Shown here: positions 1-11,915 of the stretch, piece after piece
How the letters are laid out: every line of letters starts with the position of its first letter
Position numbering within the stretch: the first letter of the stretch is position 1
Source: Adenophora triphylla var. japonica
Lineage: Eukaryota > Streptophyta > Magnoliopsida > Asterales > Campanulaceae
Direction of reading: 5' to 3'
Length of the DNA: 64,000 bases
NCBI GenBank assembly: GCA_022495995.1
Contig: JAFEMH010006949.1
Coordinates: 43,479 to 107,478, forward strand
Notes under the pieces: model-generated
What the model saw: only the letters and a program-made list of their open reading frames with translations
What the model was told of the DNA's origin: nothing
The model's database searches: none
Program-made: the position numbers and the translations under genes

Positions 1-2
1 AT

Positions 3-2060
3 ATGATTAACAGTTTACTCATAAGTTACGGATTGCCCCAAATATATGTGGGGAGAGGCTTTGAATACGGCTTGCCATATTCGAATAGAGTCCCTCCTAA
101 GCATAGAAAGGAAAGTCCGTTTGAACTTTGGAGAGGTCGACGGGCTAGCTTGAAACACTTAAAAGTGTGGGGGTGCCTTGCAAAGGTACTTGTACCCGCA
201 CACAAAAGGAAGAAGCTTGGACCTAAAGCTGTTGATGCTATCTTTATAGGTTATTCTCAAACAAGTTATGCATTGAGATTTCTTATTATAAAATCTGAAA
301 TTTCTGGCATAGATGTGAACTCTATAGTTGAGTTACGTGAAGCAACATTTTTGAGGATGTGTTTCCTATGAAAGACGGACTTCCTAAAGAATCCAACCCG
401 ACCACTAATTCCATTCCCGCTCAGTAGAGGAGCTAACGAATGTGGGGTTGATTCTAGTGCAACTCATTCGACGATGAGATTGAACCAAGAAGGAGCAAAC
501 GGGCAAGGACCACCAAGGACTTTGGAAGTGATTTCATCACTTACAATGTCGAGGGTGATCCTCTAACCTTCAAAGCCGCATGGCTACTTCGATGCCAAGC
601 AGGTGGAAGGATGCTTTGTTAAGAGTGAGATGGATTCTATTGTCTCTAATGGGACACGGGAATTGGTCGATCTCCCTCCGGTTGTAGCACGATAGGATGT
701 AAGTGGGTCTTCAAAAGGAAACCGAAACCGGATGGAACCGTTGACAAGTTTAAGGCTAGGTTAGTGGCTAAGGGATTCAAGCAAATGGAGGGAATAGACT
801 ATTTCGATACCTATTCACCAAAGTTGCTAGAATGACTACAATCCGAATGCTTATCGCATTAGCCTCGTATATGATCTTCCTATCCATCGATGGATGTTAA
901 GACCGCTTTCTTGCACGGCGATCTAGAGGAAGAAATTTATATGGATCAACCTTTCAAGGTTTTGAGGCCTCTGGCAATGAGAGAAAGGTTTGTAAACTTG
1001 TTAAGTCCTTGTATGGACTTAAACAAGCCCTAAGCGATGGCATGAGAAATTTGATAAAATTGTCTCATCGTTTGGCTTTGTTACTAATGAGTTTGATAAG
1101 TGTGTCTATAGCAAGAGTATTGGTGATAGTAGTATTGTCTTATGTACGTATGTCGATGATATTCTGTTGTTTGGAACTGATATGCGGATCATTAATACTA
1201 CTAAGGAATTCTTGAAAAGTAAGTTTGAGATTGAAGGATATGGGAGTAGCTAGTGTGATTCTTGGCCTTAAGTTGACTCGTTCAACTAGTGGCATAACCA
1301 TATCGCAGCCTCATTATCTTGAAAGTGTAATTGAGAAATTTGGTTATAAGAATTGCAAAGTAGCTAAGACTCCATATGATCCTTCACCGCACTTACTAAG
1401 AATGAAAGTGGAGTACCGATGGCTCGGTTGAGATATTCTCAAATTATTGGAAGTTTGATGTATCTTGCCAATTGTACTAGACCGGATATTTCATACTCGG
1501 TTACTAGGTTGGCTAGATATACTCAATGTCCAAATAAAGCACATTGGGAAGCTCTTGATAGAGTTCTCAAGTACTTGAAGGGAACGATTTCCCTTGGGCC
1601 GCATTACGGTAGATATCCTTCTTTGCTTGAAGGGTATAGTGATGCAAGCTGGATTGCCTTTAACTCACGGAGTTATGGCCGTACGGGGTATGTTTTCACC
1701 TTAGGCGGAGGCTGCGGTCGCTTGGAGGTCGACCAAACAAACTCGTTGTCTAGGTCTACTTTTGAGGCCGAATTAGTTGCCCTTGACACTACTTTGGATT
1801 GGAAGCCGAATGGCTTCGAGGACTTATGTACGAGTTGCCCGTAGTCGGTAAGCCCACGCACTGTTATCTCTGTACATTGTGACAACACGCCACGATTGAG
1901 AACCGAAAAGTGTCAAGTACAATCAGAAACTAGAAGACACATCCAAATTAGATTAAAATCTATAAGGGATCTTGTGTCTCGGAAGGTGATAAATGTTGAT
2001 TATGTTGGTACTAAGGATAACACAGTGATCCTTTAACCAAAGGGCTAGAATTTGCTCTTG
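3..2060 (+). pseudogene. copia pol remnant: integrase C-terminus, reverse transcriptase, RNase H
   Basis: At 3-371 the translation matches the copia integrase C-terminal region (LKHLKVWGCLAKV, then GPKAVDAIFIGY). RT motifs follow in shifting frames: [20 protein letters not shown] near 750-810, MDVKTAFLHGDLEEEIYM near 893-945, MYGLKQA near 1009, and YVDDI at 1149-1160. RNase H appears at 1419-1844 (GSLMYLANCTRPDISY, then GYSDASW). The usual copia C-terminal signature DPLTKGL is readable near 2023-2045. At least four frame changes and several stops separate these pieces. Nothing is translatable as a whole; the family assignment is secure. Confidence 0.9.
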
Positions 2061-2651
2061 TTCAAAAATCTAGGTTGGGGATGGGAGTGAACCCCGTTTG
2101 ACTCAAACGCAAGAAGCAACCCAATCTACACAGTGGAGATCCCACAAAGGAGATTCAATGTGGTAATAACAAGTGGGGTGAGTGAGCACTAATAATAGAT
2201 TGACATGTTACATGTATGAGTCTATCCCTGAATAGCCTAGAGGTGCTCATTCTTTGCTAATTTAGTAAAAGTTTGGAACTTTGAATGGGATCAAGTCTTT
2301 TAGGCGAGATGTTAGCGATACATCTTACGAGATGCCCAGCTAAGTGAGTGTTGTTGTTGGCCGCAACTAGAGGAATTTGGGTTATTCCTTGAAAGCACTC
2401 ATGATAGAGGATCGGGACGTATGGCTTATAAGCGTCAAGTATTCGATAGAGGGCCTATCATAGCTTTTGTCGTGTTTGTTACCAGCAAAGGCCTCTACAT
2501 CCAAAGGCATCAGATTCAAGACACCCGTTCATCTGGTCCTGTGGAGGTTTGCGTTGGATAACATAGGTAGTGGTTGCCGGAAGGTACCATTATTGAAAGC
2601 ATGGCAATGGACAATCTGTACACGTCATATTTCTATGAACTTGTGGGGGAT
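2061..2651 (+). other. non-coding tail of the copia element with polypurine tract
   Basis: No recognisable coding sequence lies between the end of pol and the LTR. The last bases, TGTGGGGGA at 2642-2650, are a purine-rich tract directly before the LTR. This is the position of the plus-strand primer in LTR retrotransposons. Confidence 0.7.
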
Positions 2652-3414
2652 TGTTGGAATTTTGCATTTGTGATATGGAAGTTCATAGCATATGTCCTTG
2701 GATGTCATTGGGCTTGAACTGATATTTGGTAGGGAGGAAAATCACGTCGGAGACACTGCGAAGGAGGGCGGCCGCGCTCACGCCTAGGGCGGCCGCGCTG
2801 GCTTGCCGTAACTCCACCCAATTTGTCCTCCGTTGAGCGCGGTCGCGCATGCCCCTAGGGCGGCCGCGCTTGTGACGAGGATTTTCCTGCCTGGGCCGAA
2901 TTTTCGTGGGTTTTTTGGGTTAATTAATTCCTAAACCTAATTTTATCACATATGTATAAATAGCTCCTTCTCCCAGCCGTTTTCTACAGTGAATTACAAG
3001 GAGAGAACACAATTCTCTTGGCTTTGATTCATTGTTGATTACTCCCGTTCATAGAGATTCGTTCGTGAGATTCAAGGCGACTGAGATAGGACCGCCGGTG
3101 ACTACCTACTTGTGCCATTTTGTGGTACGTAGTTCGTGATCGTTTTATCCTCGGAGAAATTTGCACATGCACGAGTTGCACCAATTGGGGGCAATATTTT
3201 CTCTTAGGACATTCTTCCTAAGGCGACTCGATCAAATCACGATATGTTTTCTAACTGTTTGTTCTTCTTGTTTCTGTTTGTTTTCCTGATCCTGTTCCTG
3301 GCTTTCGGTTTTTGCTATTGGCTTAATTGGTACGTTTGACTTGATCAATAAAATCCCCTACTGTTGATTAAATCGTTGTTTAATCTGTGGTGCTTATTAA
3401 TTTAATTTCCAACA
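2652..3414 (+). repeat. 3' LTR of the copia element
   Basis: The 763-bp block begins TGTTGGAATT and ends AATTTCCAACA and follows a purine tract. A TATA box (TATAAATA near 2955) lies about 300 bp into it, as expected for the LTR promoter. The upstream part carries three copies of GGGCGGCCGCGCT (2766, 2787 and 2858) in an otherwise AT-rich LTR. The partner LTR is not in the window, so divergence cannot be estimated. Confidence 0.85.
2955..2962 (+). promoter_or_regulatory. TATA box of the copia LTR
   Basis: TATAAATA followed by a CT-rich stretch. It sits where the U3/R boundary of this LTR would be. Position and sequence only. Confidence 0.5.
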
Positions 3415-3670
3415 GAAGAAACATACGAGCATTCAATATAGCACAAAAATCTGGGATTTTCTTCAAGTACCACTCAGTTTGCATGGTTCACCTCAAGGAA
3501 AATGGCCAGAACAGAATGGTCACACCGACCTTATTCTAAAAGGACTTGGAATCAAAATGAAGCCGATAACATAAGCATTTGGTTTATCCATGAGACAGTC
3601 TCCTAAATGGAGCGACAAGTCCATTTGGATACATATAATGCAACCACAACTTTAATACAAGCAATTAGAG

Positions 3671-4617
3671 CTAGCAAATATGTAGAAATTCTGTACGAAA
3701 AAATTGCGTACCATAGCATTTGCCAGTTGATGTGTTACCATCATCACAAAAACACAAGAACTTCTGGTCCCGTCTATCGAATCCACAGCTCCCATTAGAT
3801 TTTTCACAAGATCTGCACTCCAGTGAAGGCTGCCAATTCAGCAGGAACCCTTGATTAATACCCCTCCGATATGTGATATTCAGATAGTTAACATCAACTG
3901 CGCTATCCAACACCGTCACAACCACATTATCCTCACAGTAATCAAGCCAACTAAAATTTGCTGGCACGGAACCCATCAAAGAAACATAGGACTGGTTAGA
4001 ACTAGAAGCCAAGCATTCTATTGAAGATGCAAAAGAAAGAGGAGAACTACAGTTGAAGTAGAAACTAAGGTTCAAACTCGAGCTAGAGGGATACAATGGT
4101 AGGTTACTTAAAGTAAGGTTGTGGCGTGCCCTCGGGCAACTTTGGTTGAGAACATCAATATCGCCCATCGTGAGGATATTATCAGAATAATTTATTCTTT
4201 GAATGTAGAAGTTTGAGTTATTAAGGAGCTGTAAGGTGGGAACTCCTGTTCTCAAACAGTTGAGGCCAAAGCCTGGATAGCCACAATATTGACTCAAAGA
4301 TGTGTTATCTTGCTTCCAGAATGGGTAGCCAACAATAAGGCCACCACAGTTGAATGAGGGGCAATGCGAAAGAATTGTTGTTCCGCTGCAGTTGTATGAG
4401 GTGCAATTTGGAAAAGTTGAGACATCTGGTCGGCTGCAGTTGTATGAGGTGCAATTTGGAGAAGTTGAAACCTCTGTTCCACTGTCATTGAATCTGAGAA
4501 AGCTGCAAACAGTTAAAGATTATAAGCTGGTGAAAAGATTAGCAATTACAGGACTTAACCAAAATCAGTGTACCTCCCACTGACCATCGCCTTCTTTAAA
4601 ATAACAATGAACCACAT
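3671..4617 (-). CDS. LRK10L-type receptor ectodomain (GUB_WAK_bind and WAK-associated regions), kinase part missing
   Basis: The main exon (4502-3671) encodes a cysteine-rich extracellular domain: CGGLIVGYPFW and SQYCGYPGFGLNC are the galacturonan-binding type N-terminal signature. A WAK-associated C-terminal half follows, ending in CRSCEKSNGSCGFD and CFCDDGNTSTGKC. Many NxS/T sites fit a secreted or apoplastic domain. A small upstream exon (4617-4574, starting MWFIVIL) can be joined in frame through a GT-AG intron, giving 291 residues; this exon is tentative and the signal peptide is weak. A donor-like GGTACGC at 3712 fits the usual LRK10L intron before the transmembrane and kinase exons. 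Those exons are absent: a copia LTR ends at 3414. It is either a truncated receptor pseudogene or a secreted ectodomain; pseudogene seems likelier. Confidence 0.7.
4385..4480 (-). repeat. 48-bp tandem duplication inside the LRK10L ectodomain
   Basis: Two adjacent 48-bp units each encode 16 residues ending PNCTSYNCS. A third degenerate unit (HCPSFNCGG) follows in the protein. The duplication adds extra Cys and N-glycosylation motifs just before the CGG...YPFW signature. Confidence 0.85.
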
Positions 4618-5905
4618 TGATGCTAGATGAAATGAGTGTCCCACTTCAAAACATTTTGTAAAGGCCAATTTTAGGTTATACTCCCTCCATCCACAAATAA
4701 GAGTCCATTATTCTTTTATCATGATGTCGAAAAAAAAGTTGCACTTTTTTTAAGGATTAGATATGATGAATTGTCTACAAAATTGGCTTTGGATTAAGCT
4801 TTGTGTGATCTCGCACAATCAAGCATGGCACCTCTCAATGAACAAACACACTTAAACATGTCGCCTCTCTAAAAGAACACACACATCACGGTCATGGCAA
4901 TGGGTGCCCGAGTGCCTCCCTCTCCTAGGTCCCCGCTCCCTGCCTCTCTTGACTCTCTTTCTTGCTCTCTCTATTGAATTCTGGCTCTTCATGGCTTTTT
5001 CACACAATTATTGTCGTCACAATATTATTTTATTTAGGATTCACACAAAAGCCCAAAACCTAATCTATGTAGGAATCTCAATTCCCCAAACCTAGTCAAG
5101 GAAGGAATCCAAGAAACACAAAATCACTCAAATTCAGTTTCCTTCCTTTTTGGTCCACAACCCAACAACATCTCACCTAGAGACTACTAAATCAAACACT
5201 CACTATGATTGATCGCAGCAGCGCCAGTCATATTCCTAAACCAATATGAGATTCCCATGTAAATTCCCGCTCGTCTTTTTCTCCATGTTCATGAGCCTTG
5301 TAATGTATCCATGCCTATATGATCAAATCACCATGTCTGTGTACAGAAAAATCGCCTTATGGCTCCAAGTGGATCCCCCACTCATATTAGTGTCGATGAC
5401 CTCCTTACTCTCTTAGTGCCAGTCAGCTTGAGCTGTCATCCTCCCACCAAACACATCGTTCCTTGAAACCGTTGCCTCTATCAACGTGGCCCAATTGGCT
5501 ATGTCAGTCACCCCTTTGTTGTTACATCGATGCCTTTGATTTTGTAGTAACTAGTTTATAACATCCTCTCCTTTCACCTCGACCTACTCCCAATCGCTCC
5601 ACTCCTCTTTTGCCGCAAAACACGCAATCGCAAAACAGTCCCTTTGATGTCATGACTCGCACGTCTACCTTCCCTACGAATTTCACCGTGATTACTCAGA
5701 AGTTGCATGGGGTACTCGAATCTAACATCCACGAATCATCTAACTGCTCTCCACCAAATATTGATGTATCTGCAATCCACAATGTTCCTGCGTATGGCAA
5801 CTACCTTGTCGTTCTGTGAAAAGCTCATATATTTCAATCATGGCCAAAAAATCGGCTGTGCAATTCTTCAGGATCGTCAGTTGCATATGTAGTGCCTATA
5901 CCCTC
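4618..5905. other. intergenic, with Stowaway end and old repeat copy
   Basis: No gene recognised. At 4679 a Stowaway-like end (TACTCCCTCCATCC) occurs without a visible partner. From about 4830 to 5240 the sequence resembles 14150-14545. The stretch 5240-5905 shows short open frames with no family resemblance. It ends in GTGCCTATACCCTC, which is repeated on the far side of the 5906-13642 retrotransposon. Confidence 0.5.
4830..5240. repeat. diverged direct repeat, left copy (possible old LTR)
   Basis: Matches 14150-14545 in the same orientation with many substitutions and small indels. Shared stretches include CCTCTCAATGAACAAAC and CTAAAAGAACACA, plus the same order of CT-rich and AT-rich blocks. 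The two copies bracket a region that later received the 7.7-kb gypsy element. Confidence 0.55.
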
Positions 5906-7614
5906 GTGTAATAAAAATACCTTGCAAGTGTACAAGTTACCGAAGTAGCAACGTACAAAAGTAAGGGTCGAACCACAGAGACTCGTGTGCTTTAACAAGT
6001 TGATTTAATTAGTGTAAACGAAACAAAAGGGAAAAAGGGTTTTTTTTTTTTTTTATTTGATTGAATTATAAAACTAAGAAAGCAAAATAAATAAATTAAA
6101 GATAATAAGAGACAAGGGATTCATGGATTGGGGATCATAACAATTATCACTTTATACTTTTTATTTCATGTAAAAAGGATTCAATCTCATTCTTGGGTTC
6201 GTTCACAAAAACCTAGGGTTAAGATGTTCATATATTCCGCAAGGTCAATAAGAACATTAGAACCCTAATAACTCTATCTTGTTCATATTTTCCGCAAGGT
6301 CAATATAAACAATCAAGAATTCAATTAAAAGCTTAAGAACAATGGAACCTAGATTCGTTTGATTTCCGCAAGGTCCTCAATTGAATCTATTCTTCTCAAC
6401 AATGGTCAAATTACAAATCATCCACGCAAGTGCAATAATTCATACCCAAATAAATTCAAGAGGTCAAAAGTATATTCCGCAAGGTCAATACAATTGATCT
6501 CAAGACAATAATTAAAACCGTTGAGAAGAACAAGAACGAAAAAGAAATCGAAAGAATTAAAACCTTAGCATAAAGATCAAATTGTTACTCACCTCAATCC
6601 ATGAATAAAATAGTTTAGCCTTGAATGGCCATTAAAATAAATAAAGCAAAACCTTGTTCTTTCATCTTCAAAAATAAATAAAACCTAAACTAAAAATATA
6701 AAAAGAGAATGATGAAAATCAAAAGATCTAAAGATCCCAAAATAAAAGATAAAAGATGAAACAAAACTAGTCTAGGGTTGTTTATATAGGAGGGAGGTGG
6801 AAATCCTTTTTGGAAACAAATTAGGGTCAAAATCCTAGTCAAAATAGAAAATCTCCCAAAATCCGTGGCTGATTCTGTGCAAATATGTGGAAAATCTTTA
6901 GAATCCGTCAAAAATAAGGAAACTGGCTGCATCTGTCCGTACATACCGGGCGCGCGCCCACTGAGACCGGGTGTGCGCCTGTTCTCAATCTGAATGCTTT
7001 CGGGCGTGCGCCCAATGGAACCAGGCGTGCGCCTGCCTTGATTCTTTGGCCCAAACAGCTTCTTCGCATTGGTCAGCAGCTTCCTCAGCCCAACTTCAGC
7101 CCATGTCTTGGCCCCATGTCGCTCCACCATTGGCCCAGCCATGGCCTTGCAATGGCCCCAAATTCTCGGCCAGCAACATGAAGTGGCCGGCCACCTTGGC
7201 CTGATTTTTAGTACCACTTTTATTCGTTTCGTCTCGCGATTTTGCCTTCGCACTTTGACCGCTATAATGACTTCTTTTGCACTTCGCTCTTTAGGATTTT
7301 ATTTTTCATTTAATCCCACGAATTTTTATATATCAAATTCATCCAAAAATTCCATATTTCCAATTTAGTCCCTTAATTTCCAATATTTCCACTTTGGTCC
7401 TTGAACTTCGTAATTTCCGTTTAGTCCCAAATTTTCCAAAATTACAATTTGATCCAAAAGCTTCCAAAGTACGCTCCAATCCTCCATTTTCTCAATAATT
7501 GCACTTCAACCCCTGTACTTTCAAAACACTAGAAAATACATTAAATTCTCAAGGTTTCGAGCATCAAATAAGCTAGGAAATATATCTTTTGGATGGGTAA
7601 AACCACATCCATCA
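5906..7614 (-). repeat. 3' LTR of the gag-protease gypsy element
   Basis: It ends at ...ATCCATCA like the other LTR, but its outer end lacks the first 19 bases present there (TGATGGATAAAATTCCACT). The LTR holds four copies of TTCCGCAAGGTC (6235, 6290, 6364, 6475) and a GC-rich cluster of GGGCGTGCGCCC-like words around 6948-7036. A 187-codon open frame (7253-6690) lies inside it. That frame repeats in the other LTR simply because the LTRs are copies, and it resembles no protein I know. Confidence 0.9.
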
Positions 7615-7629
7615 AATACCCCCAAACTT
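7615..7629 (-). other. polypurine tract of the gypsy element
   Basis: Read on the minus strand this is AAGTTTGGGGGTATT immediately before the 3' LTR (TGATGGAT). It is the expected plus-strand primer position. Confidence 0.75.
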
Positions 7630-9262
7630 ATCTTTTGCTCGTCCTCGAGTAAAACAAAAGAAATAAACAAAAACAAAATTACCCTAACAAATAAAAACAA
7701 TCAACAAAAAATATTTTTAATATGTTCTCACTACATACAAGGTTGTCGGCCAAACAAGTCTCAGATTCTCACATAATATACGCTAAATAAGTGCAAATAA
7801 GAATATGCAATTACAGTCACATTAATGCATCTAACCCACAATTTTCCACCTCGGCCTGAATGATGAATGAAATATGGGAGATCATTGTCACCAAAGTAAG
7901 ATATTTTATAGGGTCACTAACCACATGCTCTAAATCAATGATACTACGATGAAATTTCTGCACAAGGGACACTCATATGCATATTTAAATAAAACTGTCA
8001 ACCCGGCTACTCATTAGGGATCAAATATGACTTTTACGGTTTGTAATGTATCGCGATAAACGCGGGCTAGATTCACGGTTACAAATGAAGATAAGGACAT
8101 ACGAAGTCAAGCAAGTGAAACTAGAAAGTCTTCATCATACATCCTCACATTGAAATTATCACTCCGCTCCAAGCCAACCCATTGATTTAACCCCCAAACT
8201 TATAATTTTGTACACTTTCAAACTTGTACTCGGTCACCTTTCTTTCTTTTTAATCGCTTTCCACTTCAACATTAGAGAAGGCAAGGCAAAATTTTTTTAT
8301 TTTTTTTTCTTTTCATTCATTTTTTTTTCTTTTCTTTTCATTTTTTTTTCTTTGCACAAATATATCACGGAGAATGTGCATTCAATACTTTTTTTTTTTT
8401 TCAAGCCCCTCTTTTCATTACAATGCATAACCCTTTTCTTTCTTTTCATGCCCACTTTTCACTCAACCCTTGATTTTTCCAAATATCCCAATTCATTCCC
8501 TAGTTTCACTTTCTTGAAAAGGTGGAAAAATAGTGTATAAGTTAAAAGGGTAGGATAATGAGGGTACAAAAGAAGGCGAATGGTAGTCTAAAATAACCTC
8601 CCACTTTGTGAGAGGTTCCATTCTTTTTCAAGCTCAAAAGGGGGTTCTAGCGGAAAATTTTTATATAAGTGACGAGAAAGTTAAAGGCTCACAAATAGGG
8701 TTCAAAGAAAATAGCCACATATCACTTCCCGAATAGCCTAATTGATGTGTTATCGACATATGCAAACATGTTCTAGGGACCCCGAGAATGTCAAAGTGAT
8801 CCTATAAAGGTCTCCTAAATTGGTAACAATGATCAAGAAAAAATAATGGAAGTGAATGGTGGTGCAATTGTGTTTTACATGTATTAATGCAATTCTAATT
8901 AACATATTCAAATTGGCACAAACTAGCAAAATTCAATAAAAAAAAAAAAAACTCTCTCAAATCATCACGGACATTGGCCAACTTCCAAACATATAATGAG
9001 AACAAAATTTTTAAATTTTTCTATTTTATTGGAGGGTGACACTATATACACTCCCCTATAAACCCACAAACTCGGAGAGATATCTACCCCCAAACTCAAA
9101 ACATGCTATGTCCTCATAGCAAAGAGAACAAAAACATGCCTTGGGTTCAAAGGACAATATGACACGACAAAGCAAATAAATAAAGCAAATAAAACGTACC
9201 TACTTGGGTTGCCTCCCAATTAGCGCATTTGTTTAAGGTCGTTAGCCCGACCATTGCCCCTC
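7630..9262 (-). other. non-coding internal region replacing pol
   Basis: About 1.6 kb between the protease frame and the purine tract. There is no RT, RNase H or integrase motif in any frame. It is AT-rich with homopolymer T runs (8290-8400). Confidence 0.65.
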
Positions 9263-11830
9263 TTACTTGGGGTTGAGATTGGCCTCAATGGATTTGGCCT
9301 TTGCTTTTCGGCCCTTTGACCACCTTTGATTTTCTCGGGCACAAACGCCCACTTCCTTCCATGCGTAGGTCCCTTTCTTAATTAATTCAGGTGGAGCCCA
9401 CGAAACTTTGGGTGCTTTATGCTTCACCCTTTTTCTTTTCTTTTTGTTGGGGCTCTTGCCCCCAAACTTAGTTTGTTCCTTCACCTGCGGAACATCTTCC
9501 TCAACAAGATCAAAGAGGTTATCTTGAGCAAAAAAATTAGCAAAAATAGTCTCAGATAAATCAAGCAAATAACTCTCCTCTCTAACTTTAAGTTTTGAAT
9601 GCCCTTGTGGTAGATGTGATGAAATCGACTCTTTATGGGAGTCGTGTGGGGAGTGATACGACCCGTTACTCCTAGAGTATTGGTCGGCTTTAATGTTACT
9701 ATCCAAGGGGCACACGTCCACATTATCCCCACTTTTCTCACATCCATTCACATCATATTTGACAATTGGAAAATCGGTTATGGCTCCTACAAAACCATCT
9801 GTGGGGGAGGGTTTCTTATCATTTTTAAACATACAAAATTTACATTCCTCCCCCATACCTCTCAAGGACACAACCCATTGACACACATCAATGGTGGCCT
9901 TAGTGTCAAACATAAATGGCCTCCCAAGCAGAATGGGAGTTTTCAGTTGTTCCTCACTTGATTCCTCCATACACATCACATAAAAGTCAATAGGGATAAT
10001 GATTTTATCGATTTTAACCAACACCCCTTCAATAACCCCTAAAGGTCTTTTGATTGAGAGATCCGCCAATTGCAAGTCTCTCATGGGTGGTTTCAACTCA
10101 CATACCCCCAAACTTCTAAAAACATGAAAGGGCATCACATTAACACTTGCCCCAAGATCCAACAAACCTTTAAAATTTTGACCCCCTAAAGAAATTGGGA
10201 TAGTGAAACACCCGGGGTCTTTTTGAAAATGTTTAATCTTTTCAAACTCCACACCTCCAGAGGGTATGGTTCTTTCAACATCAAGACAAGTGGATTCACG
10301 ATTACTATCAGAAAAGACATCATGAATTACCCCCAAACTTCTCTCTTCCTCACAAGCATAATTATCACTATCAACATCACAGAGAGAAGAGAGAAATACC
10401 TCCTCAATCTCATCACTTTCATCCCAAATAGTCACAATAGACTTAGCTTGCTCTGGTGGATTTTGAAAATTTTCTTGTCTTTGGCCTTGTACCGCTTCCA
10501 CCAACTGTCCAATTTGGGTCTCAGAACCTCGCATGGCAGCCTCATGATTTCTGAAGGCTTGTTGTTGTTCCATCTTGTACTGTTGTTGCTCCATCTTTAA
10601 CTGCATCATGGGCTCTTCCCAAGGCTCTCTATTCCTCTCAAAGGGCCCCTGAGGTGGTGGTTGGGGATGGAGAGTTTTATTCGGTTGATTTCCACCCCAT
10701 GACAGGTTGGGATGTCTCGGTCCTGCTTGCCCTCCTAGATTGTATGCATTCCCGTACTGATTGTTGCTTGGTGGGAACCTTTGCATATATGACTGCATCG
10801 TCTGCACCTGCTCATGATTATATAAATGGGGACTAGTGGTGGGGCAAACTTCATAAGAGTGAGTGTTAGAACCACAAGTTACACAACTATCATGCATTAC
10901 ATTATCAACAAGATGACACATTGGAAGCGTAATTGAAAGTACTACTCATGGCCAACTTATCAAATTTTTGATTAAGAAGCGCAATTTGTTTTGAAATCTC
11001 ATCACTCAACCCTATTCCATTCACACTATTTGTTTTACCCCTCGACCCCTTTGTTGAGAATTAGATGCTAATCTCTCAAATAGATTTTGGGTCTCATCCG
11101 CAGCTTTGGCTCTAAAGAGCCTCCTACTGCGTTATCCACCATAGCCTCGATCGGCTTGTGTCAACCCCCCATAGAAAGTTTCATGCAATAAAGGCAAAGG
11201 AAAATTATGGTGGGGACATTGCACCAAAAGCATCTTAAATCCGTCCCATGCTTCATGGAATGCCTCAAAAGAGTCCTCTGTGAACCCTATAATTTTCTCG
11301 TCTAAAAGTGGCTAACGTAGCATGTGGGAAGTATTTTCTCAAAAATATATCATGTAATTCATCCCAAGTATTAATGCTCCTAGGTGGGAGCAACATGAGC
11401 CACTTCTTAGCATTATCCCTCAAAGCAAAGGGAAAACATTTTAGTCTTAAGTGCTCATCACCACACCTCTCTCAATGGAAAACTCGACACAATCATCATA
11501 TATTCCCTCAAGAAATTCAAAGAATCCTCCGAGGGAAGGCCATGAAATTGAGGGATCATGTTAAACGGATGGCCTTTTACCTCGTAACTTTTTGTTGCCT
11601 CGCCAACACAATGCATGACACGTACGTGTCCACCCGCGCCTAGAGAAGGCATCCATAGTAGGTGCTTGCAAAGCCATATCAAATACAAATTCTTCTCCCT
11701 CGGTGGAAGAAGTTTCTAATTCACTCAAAGTTACCTCTCTCTGTGACGTGTTTCGTAATCGCTTTCAAACACTTGAGTAGAGGGAATGCCTCTCTCAATC
11801 TTTGTCTATCTCGCTGCTCAAAGGAACCAA
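9263..11830 (-). pseudogene. gag-protease polyprotein of the gypsy element
   Basis: The long open frame 10921-9263 starts near a CCHC zinc knuckle (CVTCGSNTHSYEVC). It continues through a Gln-rich linker, then a retropepsin-like domain with GLLDLGASVNVMP and ILLGRPFMFDTKATIDV, and a basic tail (NKKKRKRVKHK). LDLGAS in place of D-S/T-G is usual in Athila-group proteases. Upstream on the minus strand (about 11830-10922) the gag capsid region is readable in pieces: HGLPSEDSLNFL, HEAWDGFKMLLVQCPHHNFP, ETFYGGL. Frameshifts and stops interrupt those pieces. The protein would package RNA and process gag; without pol it cannot copy itself. Confidence 0.85.
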
Positions 11831-11897
11831 GTTAGGATCCAATGACCGGCGACCAAACATGCACCGATTAAATAAACTTGTTAAAAATCACAACAAG

Positions 11898-11915
11898 TCC
11901 CCGGCAACGGCGCCA
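11898..11915 (-). other. primer binding site, tRNA-Asp
   Basis: The plus strand reads TCCCCGGCAACGGCGCCA, the 3' end of plant tRNA-Asp including CCA. The minus strand is therefore its complement. It lies 6 bases inside the 5' LTR, which fixes the element's direction. Confidence 0.9.

Larger units (their letters stand above)
1..3414 (+). mobile_element. Ty1/copia LTR retrotransposon, 5' part outside the window
   Basis: Reading left to right the segment holds the end of integrase, reverse transcriptase, RNase H, a non-coding tail, a purine tract and one LTR, which is the copia order (integrase before RT). The right boundary is clear: the LTR starts TGTTGGAATT and ends AATTTCCAACA, an inverted pair. 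The 5' LTR and gag must lie left of the window. The coding region is broken many times, so the copy is dead. Its LTR ends about 300 bases from the broken-off end of the LRK10L ectodomain gene and may have contributed to loss of that gene's kinase exons. Confidence 0.9.

Noticed and set aside
4294..4488. 64-codon repeat-rich frame (QLFQIAPHTTAA) opposite 4350-4583
   Set aside because: Shadow frame of the LRK10L ectodomain exon; the correct frame gives PNCTSYNCS and the family signature.
6690..7253. 187-codon open frame in the gypsy LTR, repeated at 12721-13281
   Set aside because: Both copies are the same LTR sequence, so repetition is not evidence of selection. The protein has no family resemblance and includes the GC-word cluster.
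9635..9961. 108-codon plus-strand frame
   Set aside because: Lies opposite the gag-protease frame of the gypsy element and resembles nothing.
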